From the NCBI GenBank assembly GCA_034376725.1, contig JAXMJH010000097.1, positions 47,522 to 111,521 on the forward strand: a stretch of 64,000 nt of DNA. Reading direction: 5' to 3'. Below the pieces are notes generated by a model, which saw only the letters and a program-made list of their open reading frames with translations, had not been told where the DNA came from and searched no databases. Source of the DNA: UBA11164 sp034376725. GTDB lineage: Bacteria > Pseudomonadota > Gammaproteobacteria > Xanthomonadales > Xanthomonadaceae. Positions 25,354 through 33,817 of this stretch are shown here, in pieces. Each line of letters starts with the position of its first letter. Position 1 is the first letter of the stretch. The translations under genes were made by a program, and so were the position numbers.

Positions 25354-27031
25354 ATGAAGCTTCACGGTCGCCACCAGGCCGCGATCCATCGATGCTTTTG
25401 GAATTCCCGTCGGCTTGGACATCGCCGCCGGTACCCGGTGGCAATCGGGCCTGAAGCGATTCGGCCATCGCGTTGAAGGCAGAGAACACCCGCTCGAACT
25501 CGTCCCGGCGCTGGAGCCGAATGCGACTGTCGAACCGGCCCTGGGCGATCTTCCACAGTGCGCGTCGGACGATTTCAACCGGCACCATCAACTTGCGCGA
25601 CAGTACGTAGGCACCGATCAGAACCGCCAGCAGGGTGACCGCAGCCAGCCCCAGCATGGCCAGCACCGTCGCGCGACTGGCGGCGACCAGTGGTTCGGTC
25701 GACAGTCCCAACTGCAATCTGCCGACGCCGCGACCATCGTATTCGACCGGGCTGTCGAACAGCAGAATGTCGCTGTCGCCGGGCCGCTGGACCAGGTATG
25801 CGCGCACATCGCCGCGCTGGCGCAGCAGCGTCGCCTGATCCGGAGCAACAATCTCTCCAGCAGTCGTGAGCAATAATCGCCCACTGCTTGCAAGACGGCG
25901 GCCAAGGCGGTCGCCGATCGAGATTTCCGCAATCTCGCGGTTTTCGGCCATGGCATCGGTCAGTGCCTGCACGGCGATGCGGTCGTCGAGCAGCAGATCC
26001 TCCGCGCTTTGTAGAGTCAGCTGCCGGGTCAGGGTGAATCCGTAGTCGAAGGCCAGATCGCGGGCGACCCGCTCCTGCGTGCGGTGAACGGCAAACAGAC
26101 CGATTCCGACGGTGAGAGCGACCAGTGCGCTCATGATCGCCGTCCAGCGGACGCGGATCGGCACGATGCGCTCGCCACTCCAATTGCGCTCGCGCTCGGC
26201 GACGCGGTCGTCGATGCGCTGAAGATCTTCAATAACCTCCTCGGCGTTCTGATAGCGGCGATCCGGCGACTTTTCAAGCAGATTGGCGACCACGTCGCGT
26301 GCTGCCCGAGGCAGCTCGGCATGGCGCGATACCAGCGGTGCCGGGTCGTCGTCGACGATTTTCTGGAGTAGCTCCGGAACGCTCGCGGCCTGGTACGGCA
26401 ACTGGCCCGACAGCATCCAGTACAACAGCACGCCCAGCGAATACAGATCGGCGCGGCTGTCCGCCCTTTGCCCGCGAAGTACTTCGGGTGCTACGTAGTG
26501 CGGGGTTCCGGCAGCCTGATCGTCGGGCGGCGTGCCCTGTCCTACCTGGGCGATGCCGAAGTCGGTCACTTTGACGTTTCCGGCGGCATCCCGACAGACG
26601 ATGTTCTCCGGCTTGATGTCGCGATGCACGACGCCCTTGCGATGCGCGTAGTCGAGCGCTTCGGCAACCTGGATGGCGATTCGCAACGAAGTGCGCAGAG
26701 AAAGGTCCGGCTGAGCGGCAACGAATCGATCCAGCGCCATCCCTTCGAGCAGCTCCATGGCGATGAACGGAACACCCTCGCTTTCGCCGACATCGTAGAC
26801 GGTGACAATTCCCGGGTGGGCGAGGGTGCCGGCAGCGCGCGCTTCGGTCAGGAAGCGCGCCCGGTGGACATCGTCGTGCGCGTACTCGGGGCGCAGCGTC
26901 TTGATTGCGACAATGCGGTGGATGCTCGGGTCGTAGCCGCGATAGACCACGGACATGGCACCTTCGCCAAGCCGCTCGACGATCCGATAACGTCCGATGC
27001 GTTCGATCATATCGATCCGTGTCTGCGGCAT
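25310..27031 (-). CDS. Receptor-like Ser/Thr protein kinase with C-terminal HAMP
   Basis: 573 residues. An N-terminal Hanks-type kinase domain (about 12-270) has all key motifs: the glycine loop RLGEGAMSVVYRG, the VAIKTL lysine, the catalytic loop VVHRDIKPENIV, DFG in VTDFGIAQ and APE in HYVAPEVLRG. A membrane helix (about 298-318), an extracytoplasmic sensor-like domain (about 320-460), a second helix (about 462-485) and a HAMP domain (VPVEIVRRALWKIAQGRFDS) follow. The tail after HAMP is short and disordered. It probably senses an envelope signal and phosphorylates cytoplasmic proteins. The FHA protein upstream is the likely partner. Confidence 0.93.
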   Translation of the reverse strand: MPQTRIDMIERIGRYRIVERLGEGAMSVVYRGYDPSIHRIVAIKTLRPEYAHDDVHRARFLTEARAAGTLAHPGIVTVYDVGESEGVPFIAMELLEGMALDRFVAAQPDLSLRTSLRIAIQVAEALDYAHRKGVVHRDIKPENIVCRDAAGNVKVTDFGIAQVGQGTPPDDQAAGTPHYVAPEVLRGQRADSRADLYSLGVLLYWMLSGQLPYQAASVPELLQKIVDDDPAPLVSRHAELPRAARDVVANLLEKSPDRRYQNAEEVIEDLQRIDDRVAERERNWSGERIVPIRVRWTAIMSALVALTVGIGLFAVHRTQERVARDLAFDYGFTLTRQLTLQSAEDLLLDDRIAVQALTDAMAENREIAEISIGDRLGRRLASSGRLLLTTAGEIVAPDQATLLRQRGDVRAYLVQRPGDSDILLFDSPVEYDGRGVGRLQLGLSTEPLVAASRATVLAMLGLAAVTLLAVLIGAYVLSRKLMVPVEIVRRALWKIAQGRFDSRIRLQRRDEFERVFSAFNAMAESLQARLPPGTGGDVQADGNSKSIDGSRPGGDREASSIGGHPAPDGRDGA

Positions 27032-27076
27032 GGCCCGACCGGCCTTTGGGGTTCGGGCCGGGCAGGTGCCGAGCGC

Positions 27077-27598
27077 TCAGCGATAAAGCAGTGCCCAGCC
27101 GGCGAATGCCACGATGGCGATCCCGGCCAGCAACCAGGGCCCGGCCCTGATCAGCGCGCCGATGGCACCGCGCCGCTTGCTGTCCTGGCCCGAGTGGAAG
27201 CGCAGTTCGACCTGACCCAGGCCAATCAGCTCGCCATCGACGATCGACGCCTCATGAACCTTTCGTCCGTTGACGAAGGTGCCGTTGGTCGACAGCGCAT
27301 TGATGATCCGGAAGCCATCGCGCTCCTGAACGATCCAGGCATGCAGGGCCGATACGCTTCCGGCATCGAGGACGATGTCGCTGGTTGCCCGGCGTCCGAT
27401 CAGCGTCCTGCCCGGGCGGAGCACGAAGATCCGCCCCTCGAATCCCTCGCTGACGCCCACCAGCCGGGGCTGCCCGGAGTCGGGATGATCCGGGCCGCTG
27501 TCGCCCGTTCCAGCGATCGGTAGATCGCCGGGTCGGAATATCATGGTCCCCTGAGGACCGATGGCCGTGCGTTTGCTTGGACGGGTTTCTTCGTTCAT
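27077..27598 (-). CDS. FHA-domain protein with C-terminal membrane helix
   Basis: 173 residues. The FHA domain spans about 55-140 with the classical phosphothreonine-binding pattern: TLIGRRATSDIVL, SVSALHAWIVQ and LSTNGTFVNGRKV. A hydrophobic helix (about 150-172) ends the protein. It is transcribed just ahead of the Ser/Thr kinase gene, 45 bp apart, so it is likely a membrane-tethered reader or substrate of that kinase. Confidence 0.9.
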   Translation of the reverse strand: MNEETRPSKRTAIGPQGTMIFRPGDLPIAGTGDSGPDHPDSGQPRLVGVSEGFEGRIFVLRPGRTLIGRRATSDIVLDAGSVSALHAWIVQERDGFRIINALSTNGTFVNGRKVHEASIVDGELIGLGQVELRFHSGQDSKRRGAIGALIRAGPWLLAGIAIVAFAGWALLYR

Positions 27599-27723
27599 GG
27601 CGAGATTCGACCGGGCCAGACGGATTTCGTTTCAAACTGCCGACACGATACCCGACCTTTGCCGTTCGCGGCTGCTATGGCTATCACACCATTGCCGCAG
27701 CCGCGCGGGCGCCAGCTTGAGGA

Positions 27724-29121
27724 TCACATGACCTCGGCGGCAAAATCGGCCAGCCGTGAGCGTTCGCCGCGCCGCAGTGTGACGTGAGCGCTGTGCGCCC
27801 AGGCCTTGAAGCGATCCACGGCATAGGTCAGACCGGATGTCGTCTCGGTGAGGTAGGGGGTGTCGATCTGCTCGACGTTGCCCAGGCAGACGATCTTGGT
27901 GCCGGGGCCGGCACGGGTGATCAGGGTCTTCATTTGCTTGGGGGTAAGGTTCTGCGCCTCGTCGATGATCAGCCAACGATTGAGAAAGGTGCGCCCACGC
28001 ATGAAGTTCAGTGCGCGGATTTTGATACGGCTGGCCAGCAGGTCGTTGGTTGCCGCCCGCCCCCAGGCACCACCCTCCTGGTTGTGGGTGAGCACCTCCA
28101 GGTTATCGGTGAGCGCGCCCATCCAGGGCGTCATTTTCTCTTCTTCGGTGCCGGGCAGAAAGCCGATATCCTCGCCGACGCTGACCGTGGCCCGGGTCAT
28201 GATGATCTCGCGATAGCGCTGCGCATCCATGGTCTGAGCCAGACCGGCGGCCAGCGCCAGGAGAGTTTTTCCGGTGCCGGCATTGCCCAGCAGGGTCACG
28301 AAGTCGATCGCCGGATTCATCAATGCGTTGAGCGCGAAGTTCTGCTCCCGGTTGCGCGCGGTGATTCCCCAAACCGCGTGCTGGCCGTGGCGGTAATCGT
28401 CGACAATGCGCAGCACCGCGCGCCGGCCATCGATGGCAGCGACGCACAGCTCCACTTCATCGTCACCCGGCAGATACAGGTATTGATTCGGCTGCCAGAG
28501 CTCGTCGTCGGTGCGTTCGACTTCGTAGTAGGTGTGGCCGTGCTCGGTCCACGAGCGCAGCGCGTCCTTGTGGATCTGCCAGAAATCCGCCGGCAGCTCG
28601 GCGTAGCCGATGTAGAGCAGGCTGAAATCGTCGAGGGCCCGGTCGTTCTCGTAGTCCTCCGCCTTCAGGCCGCAGATCGAGGCCTTGATTCGCAGGTTGA
28701 TGTCTTTGGAGACCAGTACAACGGGTGTGCTGGCGTTTTGCTCGCGCAGCGCCAGCATGCTGGCCAGAATCTGGTTGTCGGGCAGCACCGTGCCGAACCG
28801 GCGCTCGGCGGTGATTGGCTCGACCTGGAAGCGCAGTCGACCGATACCTTGTTTACCACGCAGATTCAGCGCCTGCGGACGGGTGAGCGGCAGGCCGGCA
28901 CCAAGATCCTCGGCGCCATGGGTTTCGATCAACTCATCGATGAAACGACTGACCTGGCGGACGTTGCGGCTGACCTCGGACATGCCCTTCTTGGCGGCGT
29001 CGAGTTCTTCGAGCACCATCATCGGCAGGTAGACGTCGTGTTCCTCGAATTTGAACAGCGCCGTCGGGTCGTGCATGAGGACGTTGGTATCGAGCACGTA
29101 GATGCAGTTGTCGCTGGTCAT
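27724..29121 (-). CDS. PhoH family protein with N-terminal PIN domain
   Basis: 465 residues. A PIN ribonuclease domain (about 5-150; YVLDTNVLMHDP, VVLVSKDINLRIKA) is fused to a PhoH-type P-loop ATPase (about 255-465; Walker A LLGNAGTGKTLLALAAGLAQ, Walker B WLIIDEAQNLTPKQM). This is the PhoH2 / YlaK architecture, which couples RNA cleavage with unwinding in characterised members. It stands alone on the minus strand, between bcp and the FHA gene. Confidence 0.93.
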   Translation of the reverse strand: MTSDNCIYVLDTNVLMHDPTALFKFEEHDVYLPMMVLEELDAAKKGMSEVSRNVRQVSRFIDELIETHGAEDLGAGLPLTRPQALNLRGKQGIGRLRFQVEPITAERRFGTVLPDNQILASMLALREQNASTPVVLVSKDINLRIKASICGLKAEDYENDRALDDFSLLYIGYAELPADFWQIHKDALRSWTEHGHTYYEVERTDDELWQPNQYLYLPGDDEVELCVAAIDGRRAVLRIVDDYRHGQHAVWGITARNREQNFALNALMNPAIDFVTLLGNAGTGKTLLALAAGLAQTMDAQRYREIIMTRATVSVGEDIGFLPGTEEEKMTPWMGALTDNLEVLTHNQEGGAWGRAATNDLLASRIKIRALNFMRGRTFLNRWLIIDEAQNLTPKQMKTLITRAGPGTKIVCLGNVEQIDTPYLTETTSGLTYAVDRFKAWAHSAHVTLRRGERSRLADFAAEVM

Positions 29122-29203
29122 GCGGACATTCCGGGTTGCACGCGAACGGGCCAGTACGGCGCCATGGGGCCGGGCCGGAGGGGAGTAACAAGCAGGGCGA
29201 AGC

Positions 29204-29677
29204 TCACGCAGGCGAGTTCAGTCGTCGCAGCTCGGCAAGCACGGCTTCGGCGTGTCCGGGCACTTTGACTGCCCGCCATGCTGCGCGAATCGTGCCCTGG
29301 GAATCGATCAGGAAGGTGCTTCGGACGATCCCCATGACCTTTCGGCCGTACATGTTTTTCTCCTTGATCACGCCGAACGCGTTGCACACCGTTTCATCGC
29401 CGTCGCTGATCAGCGCGAACGGCAGCGCATGTTTGCTGCGGAAGTTCTGATGCGACTTGACCGAGTCGCGGGACACGCCGAGCAGCGCGGCACCCTGGTC
29501 GACAAAATCGGCGTACAGGTCCCGAAACTGCTGGCTTTCCGTCGTGCAACCCGGCGTGTTGTCCTTCGGGTAAAAGTACAGCACCAGCCATTTTCCGGCG
29601 AAGTCGCCGAATCGGGCTTGCTCTCCACTGTCGAGCGCAAAGGAAACGTCTGGAAGGGTGTCGCCAATATCAAGCAT
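29204..29677 (-). CDS. bcp: Thioredoxin-dependent thiol peroxidase Bcp (peroxiredoxin Q)
   Basis: 157 residues from the ATG at 29677, which has GGAG five bases upstream; an ATG at 29680 is too close. Peroxiredoxin motifs are plain: LVLYFYPKDNTPGCTTESQQ with the peroxidatic Cys, then GVSRDSVKSHQNFRSKH and RSTFLIDSQGTIR. The second Cys five residues after the first, found in E. coli Bcp, is missing, so it probably works as a 1-Cys type. It detoxifies hydroperoxides. It follows gcvR as in E. coli. Confidence 0.94.
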   Translation of the reverse strand: MLDIGDTLPDVSFALDSGEQARFGDFAGKWLVLYFYPKDNTPGCTTESQQFRDLYADFVDQGAALLGVSRDSVKSHQNFRSKHALPFALISDGDETVCNAFGVIKEKNMYGRKVMGIVRSTFLIDSQGTIRAAWRAVKVPGHAEAVLAELRRLNSPA

Positions 29678-29727
29678 CATCGCTCCGTTCACAGATGGGA
29701 GATGAAACGACGCGCTGGGTCATGGGT

Positions 29728-30288
29728 TCAGAACTTCATCGGGTCCATGATCGCGTCGAGGTTGAGGTGATCGCAGAACTCAAGAAAATCGTCGCGTAGC
29801 GCGGCGATGTGCATGGTGGCCGGCACTCCGATGGTGATCTGCGCCGAAAACATGTCGGCACCGGTCTGCATGGCGCGATAGCGCAGGCTTTGCAGGTTTT
29901 CGATGGTGATGTTCTGGCGGTCGAAGAAATCCGCGAGTTGGAACAGGATGCCGGGTTTGTCCAGGGCAATCACTTCGACGACATAGGGCAGCAGATTGGA
30001 CTGCGGCTCCTTGGCGCCAGTGCGGTACCAGTTCAGCTTGAGGCCCTCGTCGCGTTGCAGCCGGGTGAGCATGGCCTCGAGCTTCGCCACGGCATCCCAC
30101 GAGCCAACGGCAAGTGCGGTCAGGGAGACATCGCGGCCGATCGTGCTCAGGCGCGCGTCGGTCAGATTGCAGCCACTCTCACTGATCCTTCGGCTCAGCC
30201 CAAGCAGAGGCGATGCCGGATGCGTGGTATAGGCATTGATGAGCAGATGGTTTTCGTTCGGTGCGGGGCGTGGAGCTGGTTCGCTCAA
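29728..30288 (-). CDS. gcvR: GcvR-like ACT-domain regulator
   Basis: About 186 residues if the TTG at 30288 is used. The frame stays open to a GTG at 30375, but that would overlap the divergent dapA promoter region and exceed the family length. Two ACT domains are seen: NHLLINAYTTHPASPLLGLS then ESGCNLTDARLSTIGRDVSL, and VVEVIALDKPGILFQLADFF. GcvR in E. coli senses glycine and antagonises GcvA to repress glycine cleavage genes. Gene order with bcp and dapA-bamC matches E. coli. The start site is uncertain. Confidence 0.85.
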   Translation of the reverse strand: MSEPAPRPAPNENHLLINAYTTHPASPLLGLSRRISESGCNLTDARLSTIGRDVSLTALAVGSWDAVAKLEAMLTRLQRDEGLKLNWYRTGAKEPQSNLLPYVVEVIALDKPGILFQLADFFDRQNITIENLQSLRYRAMQTGADMFSAQITIGVPATMHIAALRDDFLEFCDHLNLDAIMDPMKF

Positions 30289-30438
30289 GTGGATGGTCCA
30301 GAGATTGGCTTGGCCTAAACTATACGTGGTGCCGGAGGAGTCTGTTCGGATTTGATCGCTCTTCCCGTGCCGCACCAGAATACTTGCGGGCGGTTCGGCG
30401 CCGCAAGTAACATGCCGCGTCTGTCACGGAACATCATT

Positions 30439-31326
30439 TTGAAGCTATCCGGAAGCATCACCGCGCTGGCCACCCCATTCGTCCGGGCGGGAGCCATCGA
30501 TATGAACGCCTGGCGGCGTTTGATCGAGGCGCAATTGGCCGCAGGCACGCGCGGGCTGGTGGTTGCCGGCTCCACTGGGGAGGCGGCTTCGCTCGATACC
30601 GAGGAGTATCGGACCCTGCTGAGCAGCGCCGTGGCCATCGTTGCCGGCCGGGTGCCGGTGTTGGCTGGAACCGGCATGTCCGCTACGGCGGCGACCATTG
30701 CCCGTACGCGGCTGGCCGCCGAATGCGGCGCGGATGCCGCGCTCGTCGTCACGCCGCCCTATGTGCGGCCCACCCAGGCTGGACTGGTGGCGCATTACCG
30801 GGCGGTGGCCGAGGAGGGCGGACTCCCGCTGGTGCTGTACAACGTGCCGCCGCGCACCGGGTGCGATCTACTGCCGGAAACCGTTGCGGCGCTGGCCGGT
30901 CAACGCGGCATCATCGGCGTGAAGGAATCGGTGGCCGATGCCGACCGCTTGGCGCTGCTGCGCACACTGCGTGGCGATGATTTCGCGCTGCTCAGTGGCG
31001 ACGACCCCAGTTTCGCCGAAACCGTCCTGTCGGGGGCGGATGGGGTGATTTCAGTTGGCTCCAACGTCGCGCCAGCCGCGTTCAGTCGATTGTTCGAACA
31101 TGCCGCATCGGGGCGCGCCGATGCGGCCCGGGCGCTCGATGCCGCCTTGCAGCCGCTGTACCGATTCCTGTCGGTCGAACCCAATCCGATCCCCGTTAAG
31201 GCGCTGTTGGCGGCACAGGGCTATGGTCATGGGCTGCGGCTGCCGCTGCTGCCGCTCACAGCTGAGCACGTCGCATTGGTTCCGGCTATGCTGGCGTCCA
31301 TTGCGCAGATTGAATCCGGGCTTTAG
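30439..31326 (+). CDS. dapA: 4-hydroxy-tetrahydrodipicolinate synthase
   Basis: About 295 residues from a TTG at 30439 with CACGGA eight bases upstream. An ATG at 30412 gives nine more residues. DapA signatures: SGSITALATPF at the start, VVAGSTGEAASL, the active-site Tyr in LVLYNVPPRTGCDL, and the Schiff-base lysine in GIIGVKESVADAD. It condenses pyruvate and aspartate semialdehyde, the first committed step to lysine and meso-diaminopimelate. The bamC-like gene follows 52 bp later. Confidence 0.95.
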   Translation: MKLSGSITALATPFVRAGAIDMNAWRRLIEAQLAAGTRGLVVAGSTGEAASLDTEEYRTLLSSAVAIVAGRVPVLAGTGMSATAATIARTRLAAECGADAALVVTPPYVRPTQAGLVAHYRAVAEEGGLPLVLYNVPPRTGCDLLPETVAALAGQRGIIGVKESVADADRLALLRTLRGDDFALLSGDDPSFAETVLSGADGVISVGSNVAPAAFSRLFEHAASGRADAARALDAALQPLYRFLSVEPNPIPVKALLAAQGYGHGLRLPLLPLTAEHVALVPAMLASIAQIESGL

Positions 31327-31378
31327 GTCGCCCGTCGCGGCGGATTCCGGGCCCCTGTTTCGAAATTTGGAGATGTCG

Positions 31379-31942
31379 ATGTTGCATGCAAGTCAGACGT
31401 TGCCGGGCCGCCTCTTTTGGTTGGCGCTGATGTTCGCGATCGCGACGACCGCGGGTTGTGGCTGGTTTGGCGGCAAGAAGAAGAGGACAGCGGCTTACCA
31501 GATGAGCCCCGAGGAGCGCCCGCTGGAGTTGCCGCCTGACCTCGACATGCCGCGTGCAAACCCGCAGATGATCATCCCTCAGGTCAGCTCCACCGCCCGT
31601 GCGCCCGGTACGGCAGCGCCTTCCGCTGCGGCGCCCGCTTTGGGCGCTGCGGTGACCGTGCCGGAGATCGCCGGGATCAACGACTTCACCTTGACCGACA
31701 GCAAGGACAGTGCGTTTCGGCGCATCGGCCTTGCCCTGGGTCGGGTGGAGGGCGTGGGTCTGGCATCCTCGTCCGCGCTTCTGGGCAATTTCGAGGTGCA
31801 GTATCTGGGGCAGGACTTCCTGATCCGCATCGAGGAGGCCGAGCAGGGCGTTCGGGTTCATGCACTCACGCCCGAGGGGCGCGAGATCACCAGCGGCCCG
31901 GCCACCCAACTGCTGGCGCAGCTCAAGCAGCGGCTGAGCTGA
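31379..31942 (+). CDS. bamC: Short BamC-like outer-membrane assembly lipoprotein
   Basis: 187 residues from the ATG at 31379 (TTGGAG six bases upstream). The signal peptide ends in a lipobox (TTAGC), and the mature N-terminus is Lys- and Pro-rich (ERPLELPPDLDMPRANPQ), the BamC segment that lies on BamD. Only one helix-grip domain follows, so it is about half the length of E. coli BamC (344). The place after dapA supports the call. Confidence 0.8.
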   Translation: MLHASQTLPGRLFWLALMFAIATTAGCGWFGGKKKRTAAYQMSPEERPLELPPDLDMPRANPQMIIPQVSSTARAPGTAAPSAAAPALGAAVTVPEIAGINDFTLTDSKDSAFRRIGLALGRVEGVGLASSSALLGNFEVQYLGQDFLIRIEEAEQGVRVHALTPEGREITSGPATQLLAQLKQRLS

Positions 31943-32003
31943 CCGCGCCGGTTGGAGGTACCTTTGGCCGATTCTGGTCCGAAGGTATCGAGATCGGCCG
32001 GCC

Positions 32004-32327
32004 TCAACGTTCCAGCAGCGGCAGTTTTCCCGGTTTGCCGTCCCATTCGGCGGCGTCGGCCGGGGCTTCCTTGCGCACCGTGATCACCGGCCAGTTCTTC
32101 GACAGCTCCGCGTTGAGCGCGATGAAGCGCTCCTGGCCCGCAGGCACATCGTCCTCAGGGTAGATGGCGTTGGCCGGGCATTCCGGCTCGCACAGGGTGC
32201 AATCGATGCATTCCTCGGGGTCGATGGCCAGGAAGTTGGGCCCTTCGTGGAAGCAGTCCACCGGGCAGACTTCCACACAGTCCGTGTACTTGCACTTGAT
32301 GCAGTTCTCGACGACGACAAAGGGCAT
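32004..32327 (-). CDS. fdxA: 7Fe-8S ferredoxin FdxA
   Basis: 107 residues, the usual length. Two cluster-binding regions are clear: CIKCKYTDCVEVCPVDC for the 3Fe-4S/4Fe-4S site and CIDCTLCEPECPANAI for the second. The C-terminal extension with ELSKNWPVI is the FdxA hallmark. It is a low-potential electron carrier; its partner is not shown by the context. It converges with bamC and lies downstream of the HMG-CoA synthase gene on the same strand. Confidence 0.95.
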   Translation of the reverse strand: MPFVVVENCIKCKYTDCVEVCPVDCFHEGPNFLAIDPEECIDCTLCEPECPANAIYPEDDVPAGQERFIALNAELSKNWPVITVRKEAPADAAEWDGKPGKLPLLER

Positions 32328-32410
32328 GGTTGGCCAGTGTTGCTTGAGGGACTCCGATTTTAACCGCTGGCGCGGTATTCGCACAGCGCAGCGGGTGTCC
32401 TGCGTCAGGG

Positions 32411-33646
32411 TCAGCGCGTGTACTGGCGGATATGGTCTCGCGTGCCGGTGTAATACAGGCCGTTGCCGCTCAGGCCATAGTCCTGCGGGTCCAGACGCTC
32501 GGCGCTGTCGCCCGATTCGCTCAGGTGCGTGATCCGCTCATAGGCTTCGATGTCCAGGCCATGTCGGGCGTCGAGCTGCGCCTGCGGGTCCAGCTTGCCG
32601 GCGAAGCCGGCGGCGCCGGCGGCGATGGTGCCCAGACAATAGGTGGCGCCGCAACCGCTGCCGTAGGAAAACAGACTGATCCGGCTACCGTCCGAGGTGG
32701 CATCCGCCTGACGCAGCAGATCGATCAGCGCCAGGAACAGCGAGCCGGTGTAGATGTTGCCGACGGTCGCGTTGAGTTCGAGCCAGGGCGCCACTTTTTC
32801 GGCATACGATGCGCTGAGGATCGCGTGGGCCTGCGCCTGATCGGCCGACAGCGCGCCACCCTTCTCGATTTCCAGATGCTTCTGGTGCGCCTTGCGCGCC
32901 ATTTTCACGAACGGTACGTGGTACAGACAGGCCGTCATCTGCTCCATCGCCAGCGCTTCGGGCGAGCCATCGGCTGCGTCGTGCCAGGCGCCTTCCAGCG
33001 CGTCCAGGTAGCATTGAATCGAATAATGCCCGTCGGCGAAGGCGTACTTCGAGTACAGCGGACGCCAGAAATCCATGACCTGCCGGGTGTAGTCGCCGGT
33101 GTGGGACCGGTCCAGCTCGAGCAGACGCGGTCGGTCGGAAACCACCATCGCCACCGCGCCTGCCCCTTGTGTCGGCTCGCCCGCCGTGTGCAGGCCGTAG
33201 CGGGCGATATCGGAAGCAATGACCAGGGCCTTGCGACCGCGCGCGCGACCGGCTGCGATCCAGTCGGCCGATGAACTCAGGCCAGCCATCGCGCCGTAGC
33301 AGGCGTGCTTGGTTTCGAACGTCCGGCAGTTTCGCGCCAGCCCCAGCAGTTCATGGACGTACACCGCAACCGGCTTGCTGTGATCCACGCCAGTCTCGGT
33401 GCCGACGATCAGCGTGCCGATTTCGGCAGGGTCGATGTCGAAGGCTTTCAGAGCCTGCTCGCCGGCCGCCGCAGCCATGGTCACCGTGTCCTCGCAGGGC
33501 GTGGCGATCGCCATCTGCCGCTGACCCAGGCCATGGAGATATTTGCCCGGATCGACCCCGCGCGCTTCGGCCAGGGCGGTCATTTCCAGGTAATGTTCAG
33601 GCCCGGAGAAGGCGAGGGCATCGATGCCGACAGCTGTGTCTTGCAT
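32411..33646 (-). CDS. mvaS: Hydroxymethylglutaryl-CoA synthase (MvaS-type)
   Basis: 411 residues. It aligns by eye along its whole length with bacterial mevalonate-pathway HMG-CoA synthase. The catalytic triad is intact: Glu84 in GTETGVD, Cys116 in KHACYGAM, and His243 in ACLYHVPFVKMARKA. ARYGLHTAGEPTQGAGAVAM and VGNIYTGSLFLALIDLL are further signatures. It would condense acetyl-CoA and acetoacetyl-CoA. Mevalonate-pathway genes are uncommon in this group, and no partner (HMG-CoA reductase, mevalonate kinase, polyketide synthase) is in the window. A role in beta-branching or an isolated ketogenic step are alternatives. Confidence 0.92.
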   Translation of the reverse strand: MQDTAVGIDALAFSGPEHYLEMTALAEARGVDPGKYLHGLGQRQMAIATPCEDTVTMAAAAGEQALKAFDIDPAEIGTLIVGTETGVDHSKPVAVYVHELLGLARNCRTFETKHACYGAMAGLSSSADWIAAGRARGRKALVIASDIARYGLHTAGEPTQGAGAVAMVVSDRPRLLELDRSHTGDYTRQVMDFWRPLYSKYAFADGHYSIQCYLDALEGAWHDAADGSPEALAMEQMTACLYHVPFVKMARKAHQKHLEIEKGGALSADQAQAHAILSASYAEKVAPWLELNATVGNIYTGSLFLALIDLLRQADATSDGSRISLFSYGSGCGATYCLGTIAAGAAGFAGKLDPQAQLDARHGLDIEAYERITHLSESGDSAERLDPQDYGLSGNGLYYTGTRDHIRQYTR

Positions 33647-33817
33647 GGGTGTTCAATTTTGTGAAAGCCGGCGAAATTTACCATACGTCATGAGATTCAT
33701 GGCCGCGCGGTCGCTGGAATACCTCTCCGGGTTGGCGTCCCGGCCGGTGGCTGTTGGCACCCGCCGCAATCGTTTCCATCGCGCTCGCGGCGCACGCAGC
33801 GCGCCGCATTTGCCACA

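Noticed and set aside
27784..29268. 494-residue plus-strand open frame
   Set aside because: Antisense of the PhoH gene.
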